Positions 25,604 to 39,247 of a stretch of 64,000 nucleotides of DNA are shown piece by piece (within the stretch, counting starts at the first letter, position 1; each line of letters begins with the position of its first letter). This DNA is from Cokeromyces recurvatus. Taxonomy: Eukaryota; Mucoromycota; Mucoromycetes; Mucorales; Mucoraceae. Made by a program: the position numbers and the translations under genes. The stretch lies in contig NW_026251396.1 in the NCBI RefSeq assembly GCF_025118155.1, forward strand, positions 434,001-498,000. Reading direction: 5' to 3'. The notes beneath the pieces are model-generated. The model made no database searches. It was not told the origin of the DNA and saw only the letters and a program-made list of their open reading frames with translations.

Positions 25604-26441
25604 TTAATAACGCTTAGTAAATATCAAATTGAGTGATTGAGGGGCAAAATTCAATGATTTATCGTAAACTATGTTATTATAATGAACTGAGTCTTTTGAT
25701 ATGTCAACTTCATATCTTTTTACTAATGAGTAGAATAAGACAATATATGTAAATAGATCAATGTAATATATATTTATAGACTTACATATCATAGATAATA
25801 CAGTTCTTTGTTCAACTAAGCTAAAATTCATACCCAAGCATTGACGAGATCCATTACTAAATGGAATCCAAGTCAATCCTACATGACTCTCATGCTCACC
25901 TCCTTCTTCAAAGCGTTCAGGAATAAAGCTCTCTGGATTTTGCCAAATCTTGGGGTTCATATGAATAGCATAAATATCGATAGCTATCTTGGTTCCTTTA
26001 GGCATGATAGTGCCTGCTAAATTAGTATCAGATAATGCTTCTCTTGATAATAATCTATCTACAGGACCACTTAAGCGAAGATTCTAACATACAACATATA
26101 CATATATATATATATATATGAAGACATAGTTTTATTATACCTATTTTATTTTATTTATTGCATATTTACCTCTTTAATGACCATCGTTAAATAACTCATT
26201 TGCTTCAATTGTTCGATAGTAGGATTAACATCTTCAGGTTCATCGCCAAGAATAGATAAAATTTCCTTACGTAATTTTCTCTGTACATGCTACAATAATA
26301 GAAATTTAATACATAATATTACACTGTATATATCCATATCAACCTTATTTTTAGCAAGGTTATAAAAGCAAAATGTAAGTGCGTTAGCTGTTGTATCATG
26401 ACCTGTATATTAATACGTTTGCGAAGTAAGTAAATACTAAG

Positions 26442-26476
<35 letters not shown>

Positions 26477-27838
26477 CAAGAAGTTTACCAGCCAAGAAAA
26501 AGAGAGCAAGATTTTGCTATGTATAAAATTAATTATTATTATTATTTTTTTTAATCATCTGCTTAAATACTACTTACTCTTAATTCCTTTATTGAAAATT
26601 CTAAATTATTTTGAATCTCTGCTTCAATCATAAGAGTAAGTAAATCTTTTTCATTCTCTGGTATATTCACTCGTTTTCCATTTCGAATCTCTTGTCTTCT
26701 GTTCTCTGCCAAGTTTTCCAACATTTTATTAAATGTATTTGTAGCTTTGATACCTTTCCTCCTTGTAGACGAAACGTATTTCATTAAGAAATCGATTTTA
26801 CCAAATATATTTACCCAAGGAGAAAACAAATTAGCTACAACTAAATTATATATCTTTGTCCAGCCTTCAGGGTCACCTTTCAAAGACTGAAAATTAAAAC
26901 CTGTATACGATAAATAAAGACAAAAAAAAAATATGGGTAAAGTTATAGTAGTAGTAACGTTATCTTTGTTTATTTTATTTTATTTTATTTTATTTTATTT
27001 TTTTTACCAAAAACAGATAAACCTAAGGCATCTAAGGTAAACGATTTCATATAATTAGTGATAGGTACATTGTCACTGTCTTGATCTATTAGCTTGAATA
27101 AATCGGGCATAATACTTGCAAAGACCTCAACAGGCATTGCACGATGAAAAGCAGGATTCATGATCTATATTATGTAATATTAATATATATCTTATTTCTA
27201 CAAGTTAATTGGATATATATATATATATGTACTTTTCGCTGATTTTTCCAGGCTTCTCCGTTTGATATAGCAACGTTCGAAGTTCCAAGAAATTGTATAA
27301 ACGGATTTGATTCATCCAGCATGTTAAAGAGTTCAATGGACTTTGGAAAATTATCTATAACAAAAAGTAGAATTTTAAAGATAAATTGATACACACATGC
27401 AGCAATTTTTTATATATACCTGTTTTTAATAGCAATTGTTTTGCAGCTATAGGGTTTGTTATATAGATAGTCCAAGTGCTTGGAATTTTACACTAGTATA
27501 ATATATGATGATATCAATCTAACTATTATTTTTTTTTTCATTTTATAATGATAATAACTTACAACATAGAAATCATGTCCTGCATTCGTTAATGGTGTAA
27601 TTAGTCTTTTGGTACGATTCGCAACCGATTCTTTTGCATAAAATGATTTAGCAAAAGAAAGTATGGACACATTTGGGAAACGACGAAGATATTTTGGTAT
27701 AACAAAAAAAGAATATAATTGTTGAACTACAACACAGACAACAGCTAAACTTATAAAATAAGGTCTGTTGCCTTTTGCTTTAAGTATAGGGACCAACTTA
27801 TCTACAATGGTATGACGATATATACTATCAACACTCAT
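25604..27838 (-). CDS. Cytochrome P450 monooxygenase (Mucorales family, CYP509-like)
   Basis: Predicted 524 aa over ten exons (27838-27563, 27492-27420, 27354-27233, 27164-27008, 26900-26578, 26516-26489, 26402-26344, 26289-26170, 26083-25786, 25722-25604); every phase closes. An N-terminal signal anchor (about residues 27-47) implies ER attachment. Core motifs: WKNQRK in the C-helix, the I-helix oxygen-activation motif AGHDTT (split by an intron after AG), ExxR in KENLRLSG, PERF, and the heme loop PFSNGSRQCLGMNF with the Cys ligand. The shape recalls fungal CYP families expanded in Mucorales, such as CYP509, but family-level naming needs alignment. Substrate unknown. Introns 5-9 carry TA repeats. 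It is not a duplicate of the nearby CYP51. Confidence 0.92.
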
Positions 27839-30539
27839 TTTTTTTTATTATGTTTATAAAAAGAATAAAAAAGAATAAAAAACGAATAAAATCATATCTT
27901 AACCTATTATAGGTCCTTTATGAATAAATGCATTTGTTTGTATGTAATTCCCTTTTTTTTTTTTCTTTTTTTTTTTTTAAAAAAAAAAAATAACAATTGA
28001 ATCATAATACAAATATGAAACGGATAAAAACGCCGAAAAGGAAGGAAACAGTAGGAATTGATACGTGTAAATTAATATGTATAAATTTATACTTTCAGGG
28101 AGTTTTATCATTGTTTATACACAACTATAAAAAATTTGATTCGTTCTCTTTTTGCATAATAATTCATATTTCAGGCTCTATTCTTGTAATATAGCTGGTT
28201 ATTCTCTGCACATACCTACTGGTATTAAACTAGTGTTTATTTTATCACTTGTACTGAAAAAAAAAAGAATACAAGATAAGAACAGATATTAGCTATTATT
28301 TAATACGCTAAGACTTGAAAAGCTCAAGTACTAGAAACTCAGAAGAAAAAAATAGCGAAATATTCAGGAGAGTTGATTTACTATACAAACACGTCTGATT
28401 AACGGAATTGTAGTCCCATAAGAGTTTGCATAGTTTGAGCCATTATCATCAACTAGTGTTCAATAACACTATCGAAAGCCATGTACTTCTATTACAATAA
28501 AGATAGGGTGTATCAAAGAACGAAAATCCAAGTATCGTTTAAAAGAGTTGATATAACATCTGTAAACCTGATTGAATACAATAAATATCAGGTTTATTTG
28601 GTTTATTATATCTTGTAGATCTTCAAAAAAAAGGTCTAAAACTCTTTTATTTTATTCTACAATATGCTACATTATCTCATGATATCAATAAATTAGAAGT
28701 TGAGGATTATAATCTATTTATACACATTTTTTTTTTCTTTTCACTAAAGCTAAGAAGAATGACACACTTGTAAAATAATTTTGTTATTAAAGTGAAATAA
28801 ATTATTTCATCAATGTGGATTTCGAATTTATCAACTCCATGGATTTTGTAGCTTGTTTTCAGTAATATTATTGCTTAAATGTGTAGATTCATTTACAGTA
28901 TCGGTCGATAAAATGACTTCTTGAACAAGCTTCAGAGGAGACTATAGTAGTAGTAAAAGGAAAAAAAAAAGATAAAGAACTTTACGTCACATTTTTTCAC
29001 TACAATGAATATTCTTGTTCAATAATTTACTGGTATTAGAACAGATACTCTTTCTTTTTTTAATAATTTTATTACTAGACTTCAGTTAGCAAACTGATTT
29101 TAAATAAAAAATGCCGGTTTTAGCTTCCTATGCATTAGATTATTAAGGACATAAATAATAGTGAATCCAGTATAATATAAATTAAGAAGAAGAAGAAGAA
29201 GAAAAGGCAGTTGATGATAGTCAATGAATATATCCTTCAATAACTCAATAATCATAAATTTTAGTTTCAATGAAACTGTTTGGCAAAATTAGAAGCATCA
29301 TTAGATTTTATATCACCTGCATATCTTTGTTTTTCAAATTTTATTCTACTTTTATTTGTGTATATCTAAATTGATAAGAATTTTCACTTATATTGAATAA
29401 ACAATAGTTTTGACTATTATGCATAGGAACTTGATTATCTTTAACTATCTTAAATAGCTTAAGAAAGAGTGAAAAAAAAGGGGGGGTAAGACGCATAGTT
29501 TCTTCAAATGAAAGTAATATACAGACCGGTAAAACTATTCAAATGAAAAGATATGAAAAGATATCTAAAAATCATATGCTAAGCAGAATTGCTCTTTTTT
29601 TCTCTATATATTACTCTAGGACAGAAATTGTGCTGCGCAAAACTTAACGAATACATATTGCACATGTTTATGCCCAAATATGACAAAAAGCAAAATACAG
29701 GAAAAAAGGTAATAGGATTACAAAGAAAGATCAAAACTAACAAGAAAAAAAAAACACAGACTTGGCAATTAAGAATATCAAGCCAAAGATACTTTAGTTA
29801 TATATAGGGACTGTTTTAATAGGAAAAAAAAATATCATGAGCTTACTGAATAGGTAAAAATAAAGAAACTTTAAAGCATTCACTATTTTTGTATCCTTAA
29901 AAGCAAACACAAATTGTTGTTTACTATGAATTCAGGATATCAACACAGCTAAAAATATATATTTGTATATATAATATAAATAAGCAAATTCTAGCGGAAA
30001 GTTCAAATTACTTAGTTGAAGAAAAAAGAAATATAATTATCCTAGCTATAATGAATTATCGTCATTCTCTTTTGAAGATTTGTATCTTTTACAAGTAAGC
30101 AGACACGTATTTATAAATGCATATTATCAATTTATTTTTCAAATATTTGTATTTTTTTTTTATTGGTCCTAAAAAATACGTATATCCAATAGTCTCATTT
30201 TAGGTTAAAACAGTGTCTCTTGTAAGACATTGATCTTTAGCTGTTTGTACTACATCTTGTATACTCTCCTTCATAATTATGTTCCTTAGAGACTCTTGTC
30301 TCCTTCAATAAAGATCACATTATATGCAGTGATTAACGTATAAGTCACATACTCTTACTTGAGACTTTCTCCTTTTTTTTTGTGTGTATGTGTGTGTATA
30401 TAATAAACATATTATATACAGCTCTTTTACCCCCCTTCCTTTCTCCTCAACTCTTTTTTAATTTCCCTTGTCCTCCCTTTATAATATTTTGTTAGGCGTA
30501 CAATAACAAATGCTATTTTTATTACTTATATCTTTCTTT

Positions 30540-30579
<40 letters not shown>

Positions 30580-30636
30580 GTAAACAAAAAAAAAGATAAG
30601 ATAATAATTCCCTCCCCCTTCCACTCTTTACTTGAA
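27839..30636. other. Gene-poor AT-rich interval
   Basis: About 2.8 kb between divergently oriented genes (P450 minus, RhoGAP plus). Only short low-complexity frames are visible. A T36 run sits at 30543-30578, some 60 bp before the RhoGAP start. Confidence 0.55.
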
Positions 30637-31822
30637 ATGTCACAGTCGATCAATTACGGACAAGACGAAATTCCACACTTACGTTCACAAAATGATCAAC
30701 TTTGGAAAATTATTGAAAAGCAAAGAATCATGATTCAAAATCTTCAAAAGGACAATGTCCGTCTTTCAGCAGAACGAGATGGACTTCAGGATCAATTGAA
30801 TACGCTAGAAAAGGAACTGATAGGTAAGCAGCAACGAGTGACCTCTTTATTGATCTCACCCCAGATATTACGTGAGATTGCAGAAGCTGACGATGCTATC
30901 GCTTCCTCCTCTCCGCTTGAAATCACTATAAATAGTCCTATGCCGCCGCCTCGTTCACCTTATCGTCCTTTACAAAAGGAAAAACTTCCTGCTGAGGACG
31001 CAAAGCATGTTCTTGAACAAGAATCAGAGTCTTCTTCTTCTTTGACAGCAACAACAACAGCAGCAGTACGTATCGATGAATATATCAATATCAATGGTCG
31101 ATCTTCTCCTGGTTCTCCTTCACCTACTTCCCCAAATCAGCGTAAAGATAGTGCTCCAACATCTTCAACCAATCGAAATCATTTTGTGCCTTCCCCAAGT
31201 AAATCTTCTTCTTCATTAGAAGTAGCGCGGAAAAATATTCGACAGCAAAGGGATTCAATGATGCCATCTGTAAGGTCTCCTTTAGATTTCGATCGTACTG
31301 CCTCACCTCCCCTTGTTAAATCAAATCCTATTTATCGAAATACGACTTCCTCTTCTCGTATTAATTTATTATCACAATATGAAACAGAGGATACCAGTCA
31401 CCCAAAGACGAGCTTGAATCTGACTCATATGCATGTTCGTGTAGTTGGCTCTAATATTAAACCAAATGAAAAGGGAAAAGAAGTCATTTCTTTTATTATT
31501 TCTATTGGCTCAAATAAAGATGAAGATATTCATCAGTTTGAAGAAAAATGGAGAGTTGAAAAATTATATTCTGATTTCCTGACATTGGATTCAAAGGTAA
31601 GGAGGGGGGGGGAAAGAAAAGAAAAAACTTATATTCATATATGTATAAAGAAAGGGATAGTAAATTAAATATAAATTTTATTCTTTTTTTTTTTTTATTA
31701 TTAGTTGAAAGCGCAACGAAATCGTGCCATTACGAATCGAATCGGAAAGTTACCGGATAAAGCATTATTTTCTAATAATGCGCCCTCTAAAGTGGATCAA
31801 AGAAAGGTAATGATTCATCTTT

Positions 31823-31877
<55 letters not shown>

Positions 31878-34126
31878 CTATAAACAAGTTAAACAAGTTT
31901 TCTTTTCTTTCTATTTTTAGATTGCATTAGAACAGTATTTACAACATCTTGTATCTTTACCTTTAGAAGATTCCTCTGATTTATCAGAATTTCTTTGTAC
32001 AGATGTAGTAAATAATAAAGTATATCAAACGCCTGACCAAAAGGAGGGCTATTTAACTAAAAGAGGCAAAAATTTTGGTGGATGGAAAACTCGATATTTT
32101 GTATTAAATGAATCAGTACTTGAATATTATGAATCAAAGGAAGGTACTCAACTTGGTTCTATACGACTCACAAATGCACAAATAGGAACACAGATGTCCA
32201 ATAGTTCACCCAATTATTCAGAAGACTCAAACAATGTCTATCGACATGCATTTTTAATTGTAGAACAAAAACGGGTTGGATCTTCGCATAGTGTTCGTCA
32301 TATCCTTTGTGCTAATTCAGATGATGATCGTGATTCCTGGGTTCATGCTCTCCTGCAAAATATTAATATTATAGAAGATGAATCACTTCGTCATAAACCT
32401 TCTAAAAAGAAGACAGCAGAAAAATCAAGAAAACTATCTAAAGGAGAAATCAGGGCTATCTCTGCTACCCCCATTAGCCATTTAAAGTTAGATCATGTTA
32501 ACAATGCTGATATAGAGAAGCTAACATCAGCACCTACTTTTATCATGGAAGAAGGTGGTGATATTGGTATGGCAATTAGTAGTGCTTATAATCGACCTAC
32601 ACCTTCTATTTCCAGTGAAAGTACAAGTGATTCTGCCACCACTTATGTACCATCTAATAATGCCATTTGGACATCTTGTGAAGCAGCAGCAGCAGCAGCA
32701 GCAGGTCGTTCTAGTATAGATCAACCTATAATCAAGACTAATACATTACAAACACCTCGTCCACCTATCGTTCGACGTAGTTCTATGAGTAATTTAATGA
32801 CTAGTGAACAGTTACACCTAAATGATAACCCTCATCGTCGAGCTATATCTCCAACTATCATTTCCCGTAGCGCAGATGATTCTGTTATTGTTGATACTAC
32901 TGAACCTGAAAAGAAGGCAAGGAACAAAGCACATCGTATGACCTTTTGGGGAAAGAAAATGCTATTTAATTCTAATGAAGAGCAACAACAACAGCAACAA
33001 CAACAACAACAACACTATAATCAACCACGCTCTTCTCAATCTACATCAACTATTATGAGTAGTAGTTCTATTTCATCGTCTACTACAGCTAATACAGGTT
33101 TACGTGGATTCTTATCACGTTCTTCACACGAAAATAATGAACGTCAACGTTATAAATATAGTACAGAAGAAAATCCCTTACCTAATAAGACTCCTAAACA
33201 AGTCTTTGGGGTCCCATTAGAAGAAGCTGTTCGTATTTCAAGAGTAGCAGAAGGATATGAACTACCTGCTATTGTCTATCGATGTATTGAATATTTAGAT
33301 GCTAAAGATGCAGTACGAGAAGAAGGGTTATATCGATTGAGTGGTAGTAATTCAACAATGAAAGCACTTCGAGAACGTTTCAATCAAGAAGGTGATCTAA
33401 ACTTGTTGACTGCTAAAGAAGAATATGATGTCCATGTCATTGCTGGTTTATTTAAAATGTGGTTACGTGAGTTACCTACCAGTGTTCTTACAAGAGAACA
33501 TCGTATGGACTTTTTGCATGTTATTGGTAAAAAAAGAAAAAAAAAAAAAACGTTGGTATATTGACTATATAAATATATATATTTCAATAGATTTATTGGA
33601 TCGTAAAGATAGAGTAAATGAGTTAGGACGATTAGTTTCGGTTCTTCCACTTGCTAATTATACACTTTTAAGAGCCTTAACAGCCCATTTAATCAGAGTT
33701 GTTCAACATTCAAATATTAACAAGATGACTATACGTAATGTGAGTATCGTATTTTCACCTACACTTGGTATTCCACCTACTATTTTTAATTTATTTATGA
33801 GTGAATTCGACTATATCTTTTGGACAAATAAAGATGGAGATGCAGCACCACGAATGATTGAAGATGAAGAAAATAAACAACAGACAACTGATGAACAGCA
33901 AATGGTAGAAGATAATTCTAATTGTCCCGCTGATAATTTAGCGTGTAAAACAACACTTCGTGTACGTGAAGAACATGGTCGCAGTAATCGTAATAGTGTT
34001 AATTATATGGATGGTGCACCCAATGCTATCGTTGATTTAGAAAAGCATATAGACGGTCCACCTGTGTTAGATGAACATGATGAAGTTGATGATCTTACTT
34101 TATCCAGTGATCCAAACTACTCATAA
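30637..34126 (+). CDS. PX-PH-RhoGAP protein, Bem3-like
   Basis: Predicted 1067 aa; exons 30637-31596, 31705-31806, 31921-33526 and 33591-34126. The start is the ATG of MSQSINYGQDEIPHLRSQND. A coiled coil covers about residues 20-75, then a Ser/Pro-rich linker. A PX domain follows (about 265-400, MHVRVVGSNIKPNEKGKE through WRVEKLYSDFLTLDSK), then PH (about 395-510, EGYLTKRGKNFGGWKTRYFV). RhoGAP lies at about 690-900 (FGVPLEEAVRISR, catalytic Arg in EEGLYRLSGS, KMWLRELPTSVL, and TIRNVSIVFSPTLG). The order matches yeast Bem3, a Cdc42 GTPase-activating protein at sites of polarised growth. The linker holds poly-Ala and poly-Gln repeats (32685-32704 and 32983-33013). Intron 2 contains a 51-nt A homopolymer (31825-31875). 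Confidence 0.92.
31825..31875. repeat. A51 homopolymer inside a RhoGAP intron
   Basis: Uninterrupted A run of 51 nt in intron 2 of the Bem3-like gene, between its donor and a T-rich acceptor tract. Confidence 0.95.
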
Positions 34127-34639
34127 TAATAATACTCCCTTTATAATCATTTATATTTATATATTTAATTTTATATAATATCTCTCCTCCTCCTACCCCT
34201 CCTCCCCCCCTTTTATTATTATTACTACTGTTACCAGTATTACTACCACTACCAGTATTACTACCACTACTACTACCACTACCACTACCACTAATACTAC
34301 TAATACTACTATTATAACTACTACTATTACTATTACTACTACTAATACTCCTACTACTATTATTATTATTACTACCATTATTCTCTTTCTTCCTTCATGG
34401 TTTCTTTATATAATAATATAACATGCATATATTGTATACAGTTTCAACTGAAATATATACTAATTTAGCAGTGTGGTGACGATCATGCACTAAAATACCG
34501 TCAATAAATAATTTTCTATTTTTTCTTTTTTGTTCCTTTATTTATCTCTCTCTCTCTTTTTTTTTTATTTTTTATTTTTTATTTTATTTTTATTTTTTTC
34601 TATCTATTTTTTTTCTTTGTACATATATACTGTATTGTT
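34127..34639. repeat. Intergenic ACT/ATT triplet microsatellite cluster
   Basis: 34214-34380 is an interrupted array of act/acc/att/agt triplets. It is followed by T-rich blocks leading to the NIPA-like gene. No coding role is visible. Confidence 0.8.
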
Positions 34640-36418
34640 ATGGGAACAGAGGATAGTATAATACGATTTATTATCGGAATTATTGTTTCCTTAGGTACAC
34701 ATAAATATAAAACAAGTGTTATATCTGTGTATATATTTACGGTTTTAATATAGGCGCTTCAATTATGGATGCGCTTGGACTTAACATATTAAAGTTAGAT
34801 CATGTCAAAGAATCACAACGGCCAAAAGGTTTACGACGTAGTGATTGTGGAAGGCCTTTGTGGCATGTTGGATTATCTACTTATATTGCAAGTCAATTGA
34901 TTGGTAGCACAATCGCATTAAGTAACGTATATCTTTTATTACAGATGCATACACTACATATATGAAGACTGACACACTCATCACTTTTTTTTTTCTTTTA
35001 AAAAGACTTTTTAAAAGCACAAGTATATATATATATATATAAATAGATATGATTTCTTTATATTTATATAGATTCATTTATAGTGGGTAGCACCTCTAGG
35101 CAGTGCAGCATTAATATTTAATTTTATATTTGCCAAATTGCTTGTCAATATAACGATTACTCGTAAAGATGTACTCGGTACATGCGTGGTCATTGCATCT
35201 GTGATATGGATTGTATTATTTGGAGGAATGTATAACGGAGAAGATCGTATGTTATTTTATTCCATCAATAATCTCTTTTCTGTATGTTTATTAATAAATC
35301 AATCAATTTATATTATACACATATATATTTCATAGCCGAGGAAACGATTTCATTAGAGAGTCTTAAAGTTTTATTTGTTCGACCTGTGTTTATTATTTAT
35401 TTCAGTATACTTAATATCGTTGCCTTTGGTGGGTTCTTTGTGTTGATATGGTTAAATTATTGGGTCATTATGGATGATAGTCGTAAGCAAAAACATCAAC
35501 TACCTTCATGTATGAGTCCAAAGAAAATGAAACGAGCGGCAGGTCTTTTATTTAGTATTGAAGGTGGTGTATTAGCCAGTGAAACATTATTATTAGCGAA
35601 AAGTGGGTAAGTTTAATAAAAATTTTACATAGGAGGGGAGTATAATATCATTTTTCATTTTTGAATCCTCTTCTAACTTAATCCCTTATTATTATACAAG
35701 TGTCAAGCTATTTACTTTATCTATTCAATCTCAAGTCAATCAGTTTAATGATAATACAAGTCGTTTTATTTTATTAGCTTTATTAGTAACAGCTATATTA
35801 CAAGTGTATTGTTTAAATACAGCACTTAAATTATATTCATCTGTTGTAGTTGTACCCATCTTTTATGGTACTTACACTGCTCTTGGCTTAGTCAATACAA
35901 TTATCTATTTAGATGAACTCAGTAATTACCCGCCCTGGGCTATTCTTTTAGTCTTTATTGGTATTGCTGTATTAATTTATGGTGTTTATTTACTTAGTTC
36001 AAAACCAGATCCAGTTTCTCTATCAAATGAAAATAAAGGTAAAATATATATATATATATATATAAAAGCTATTTTTCACATACATTCATACATATTCTAT
36101 TATATATCAAATATAACAGCATATGATGACGATGATGATGATGTTGACGATGCTGATGTTGATGACGATATCGTTGATCTTGATACAAATTGGCGGCTAT
36201 CCTCAATTAATAGTGAGACTATGGATAATAAGACAGCAATGACGACTATAACAATAAACGATGATGATGACGACATAACCATGGTTCATACTATTAATAA
36301 ATCATCTAATCTATCATTAAAGGATAATAATTCCAGCAAAAATAACGTCGTAGATAAACTTTTTTTGTCTAGAATTATTGAAAGACTAAAGTCTCCATCA
36401 AAAAGCATTTATCAATAA
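34640..36418 (+). CDS. NIPA-type magnesium transporter
   Basis: Predicted 432 aa; exons 34640-34694, 34754-34926, 35084-35246, 35336-35606, 35701-36038 and 36120-36418. Multi-pass membrane protein of the NIPA family (drug/metabolite transporter superfamily), which carries Mg2+ in animal homologues. Hydrophobic segments alternate through residues 8-330. Family-like stretches include WHVGLSTYIASQLIGSTIAL, WVAPLGSAALIFNFIFAKLL, LGTCVVIASVIWIVLFGG and FYGTYTALGLVNTIIYLDEL. A hydrophilic loop (DDSRKQKHQLPSCMSPKK) divides the two halves. The C-terminal tail is very acidic (Asp-rich, from 36120) and cytosolic by the expected topology; this acidic tail could sense cations, which is inference. Confidence 0.88.
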
Positions 36419-36451
36419 ATAATAAACATATATTTTATTTTATTTTATTCT

Positions 36452-38136
36452 TCAAGTGCGTCGATTAACATCAAAGAAAGTAGAGCAGCCAAGATATTCT
36501 TGTATACTTTTATATTCTAAATGATTAAAAATTCTTTCAAAATGTGGCATAAATTCTCTTCGTGGAACATAAAGATTAAATTCTAAATCTGCAAAGACTG
36601 CAAACTCATGTTCATGAATCTCTTCTGCATCCACACCTAATTCATCATCCATGGCTTCCAAGAGAGGTTTAAACCACGTACCTTTTGCTTCATTTACTTT
36701 TGTAGCTAAAAATAAGCAACAAGCTGCTATTAGCTTACGATTCTTTTTAGTCACTACATTCTACATTATAAATGATAAGTCTATATTCTAACATATCAAC
36801 CGATATATGTATATACTCACTTTAATAACAAGTTTTTCAAAATATACATATGCATGAGCTACACTAGACACTTCAAGATCAACTTCTTTACTAATAGTTA
36901 ATAAATGTGACTTGATAGCTCTGATTTTACTAAGTGTGATCTCAGTTGATATTTCTGGATGAGCCATTCTAAATTGTTCATTCATCTCACGTTTTAAATC
37001 GGAAGGTTTCATGCCATTTGTCAACGTTCCCTATTATTATGCAGTTAGAATTATATCTAGCTTCTTTATTTTATTTTATTTTCACTCCTCCAATTAAACT
37101 TACTATTGAGCTTGAAGCTATACCATATATACTATACGAATCATCATCAAGAAAGAAAGGATCATATGAAGTGGAATCAAGATTTTCTTCTACAACATAA
37201 TCTTCACTAAAAGGAAAGATTAGTATAACTCTTTTATATTTTTAACTATTGAAATTACAGTAATGATCCTGTTGTGTTTAAAAAGTGTGCATAAGATTGA
37301 GCTTTTCGATGTTTATGGTGATCATGACTTTCTAATTGTTGTTGTCTAATAATAAAAAAAAAAAAAAATAAATAAATAAATTATACACATTTCAAAATAG
37401 ATAAAGTGTTATATTTACACATATCCACGATTTGTATTAGATTCAATTCTTTTTCTACTTGTTGATTGACGGATTTTATCTGTGTAATAACGGAAAACTG
37501 ACATGATGGACATGCTTCCAGTTCCATGCTATATATATTCATTAGTACTCTTTTTTTTTCTTTTGAAAGATCTAATTCATATTTACTTCTTTTTCACCAT
37601 GAGTAGACTTTTTCTTAATTTTTTCTGAAGCAATGGGCCTTTCACTATCTTCTCGAGTCAATTTATGATGTTCTACATCATCACTACTACTTTCGGAAGA
37701 AGGTTGACGTTTTGTATAATAATATCGTTTAGACGGTTGATCAAGAGTGAAATTATTTGCTATAATGGATGGAGTGGTTGTTGAAGAAAAAGTTCTACCT
37801 TGAGAATCAGATGGTAAGGTGGTACTTTGGACATCTTCATCTGCGGAAAAGCTACTATCTGAGGAGTGTAAAGAAGAAGCTGTTATATAGGATTAGAATA
37901 CAAATGTTTATAAAAAAAAAACATGAATTGACATCATTATTACCTCCGATTGTTTGGTTTGATGGCTTATCGACATAATGTAAGACGTTGTCTTCAGTTG
38001 CCGATATGTATAATTTTTGTATAGATTCATCAGGTGGTTTTTCATTTTCGTTACCGAGTGCAATATTTGATAGGAATGTAAAGGCAGTTGGTCTTGAGTT
38101 ATTCCGCCTAGATTTACGACTTTTAGTCGTGCCCAT
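36452..38136 (-). CDS. CABLES-like cyclin-fold protein
   Basis: Predicted 434 aa over seven exons (38136-37944, 37879-37587, 37528-37419, 37345-37259, 37206-37104, 37030-36821, 36760-36452). The N-terminal half is Ser-rich and probably disordered. The C-terminal about 170 residues are a cyclin-box-like fold: LSKIRAIKSHLLTISKEVDL, VAHAYVYFEKLVIK, KKNRKLIAACCLFLATKVNE, HEFAVFADLEFNLYVPRREF and MPHFERIF. The wording is close to animal CABLES1/2 (CDK5- and ABL1-binding substrates), including the AYVYFEKL and NRKL-x-A-A-C elements. Function in fungi is not established; a CDK-binding adaptor role is inferred. It ends 34 bp from the convergent NIPA-type gene. Confidence 0.82.
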
Positions 38137-38485
38137 TGGCGTATGTAATAATTTAAATTAGTTGTTTGTTGCAAATATGAAGAATATCTTCTTGCAATCA
38201 AGGCTCTTTTCACTTGAATAATTATCTTTCAATTAACTATAAAATAGGCAACCTATGTTTTTTTTTTCGTTTATTTGTTTGCTTATCAATGAATATTGCA
38301 AAAGAAGTTTATATAATTACTCTACAATAAAGCGGAAAAAAAAAAGAAAAAAAAGAAAAAAAAAGGGTCGAATTCAGCTATTAATATTACTATTTCTTAT
38401 ACAACTTTTATATTTATAAACCTTTTTCTATGTAATAAGAAAAATAAGAAAAAGAATTTAAAAATAAGCTGCTGTGAAAAAAAAA

Positions 38486-38521
<36 letters not shown>

Positions 38522-38641
38522 CAATAGTGCCGTCGTCGCTGATATCAAGTGACGTCGATTCGGAATATCATCGCATTTTTATTCTTTCTCTTTTTTCTCC
38601 TTAACTGCTTTATATATTTATCTAAAAAGACAAAATTAACA
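38137..38641. other. Divergent intergenic region
   Basis: Promoter region shared by the CABLES-like gene (minus) and the V-ATPase subunit gene (plus). It contains A/G-rich tracts and a T run of about 34 nt (38488-38521). No gene. Confidence 0.6.
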
Positions 38642-39061
38642 ATGAAGACTTTTGTTGGACCTGGAAGTGCCACTTGCTGTAGTCTATTATCTTTTTGCGG
38701 GATTATCTTTCTTGTAAGTATGCAAATATGTATATACATATATATTATTCTCTTAATTACATTATGTTTTTACTAAAACAAGACACGCCATTTGTTTAGG
38801 TTGCTCTCGGCTTAGCTTTTGATGCCAAAGTAGAAGCATTAACGGAATTTACATCTGATCCTGATGATCCAACATTAACAGCTAAAGCATGTTTTACAGC
38901 AGCTGCAGTTTATGCTTGTTTCCTTGGTTTTTGTGGTTGCCAGGTAAATACCGAGTTGTTTGAATAGTGAATATTTTGTTTGGTTTCTTATACATGTTTC
39001 TTTTGTTTCCTTTTAGTTGTTGGTTCATAAATTTAATTCACGTAATCAAATTCAGCTTTAA
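38642..39061 (+). CDS. V-type ATPase Vo subunit f, RNASEK/Ypr170w-b family
   Basis: Predicted 86 aa; exons 38642-38713, 38800-38943 and 39017-39061. Two transmembrane helices: one in the first 33 residues (ATCCSLLSFCGIIFLVALGL) and one near residues 55-73 (KACFTAAAVYACFLGFCGCQ), joined by an acidic loop with DPDDPT. This matches fungal Ypr170w-b (SDP-E/DD loop, FCG-x-Q end of TM2) and animal RNASEK, which structures of the V-ATPase place in the membrane Vo sector. It therefore likely supports vacuolar and endosomal proton pumping. The gene is too small and too split for simple ORF detection; splice joins were made by hand and close in phase. Confidence 0.85.
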
Positions 39062-39247
39062 AATTCCTTTCTTCTCTATTTCCCTTGATATCCAACATTT
39101 GATGACATAATATATATAAATCTATGTATATGAATCTATACATCTTTTTACTCTTTTTTTTTTGTTTTTTTTTGTTTTGTTTTTTAATAATAATATTATT
39201 ATAAAATCTATTATATATTTATATGTATGTATTATATAGTATATATT

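Noticed and set aside
30577..30636. Upstream extension of the RhoGAP frame
   Set aside because: It begins at a TTG inside a T homopolymer; the first ATG at 30637 gives a sensible N-terminus.
34193..34378. Minus-strand Val/Ile-rich frame
   Set aside because: Translation of the ACT/ATT triplet microsatellite, not a protein.
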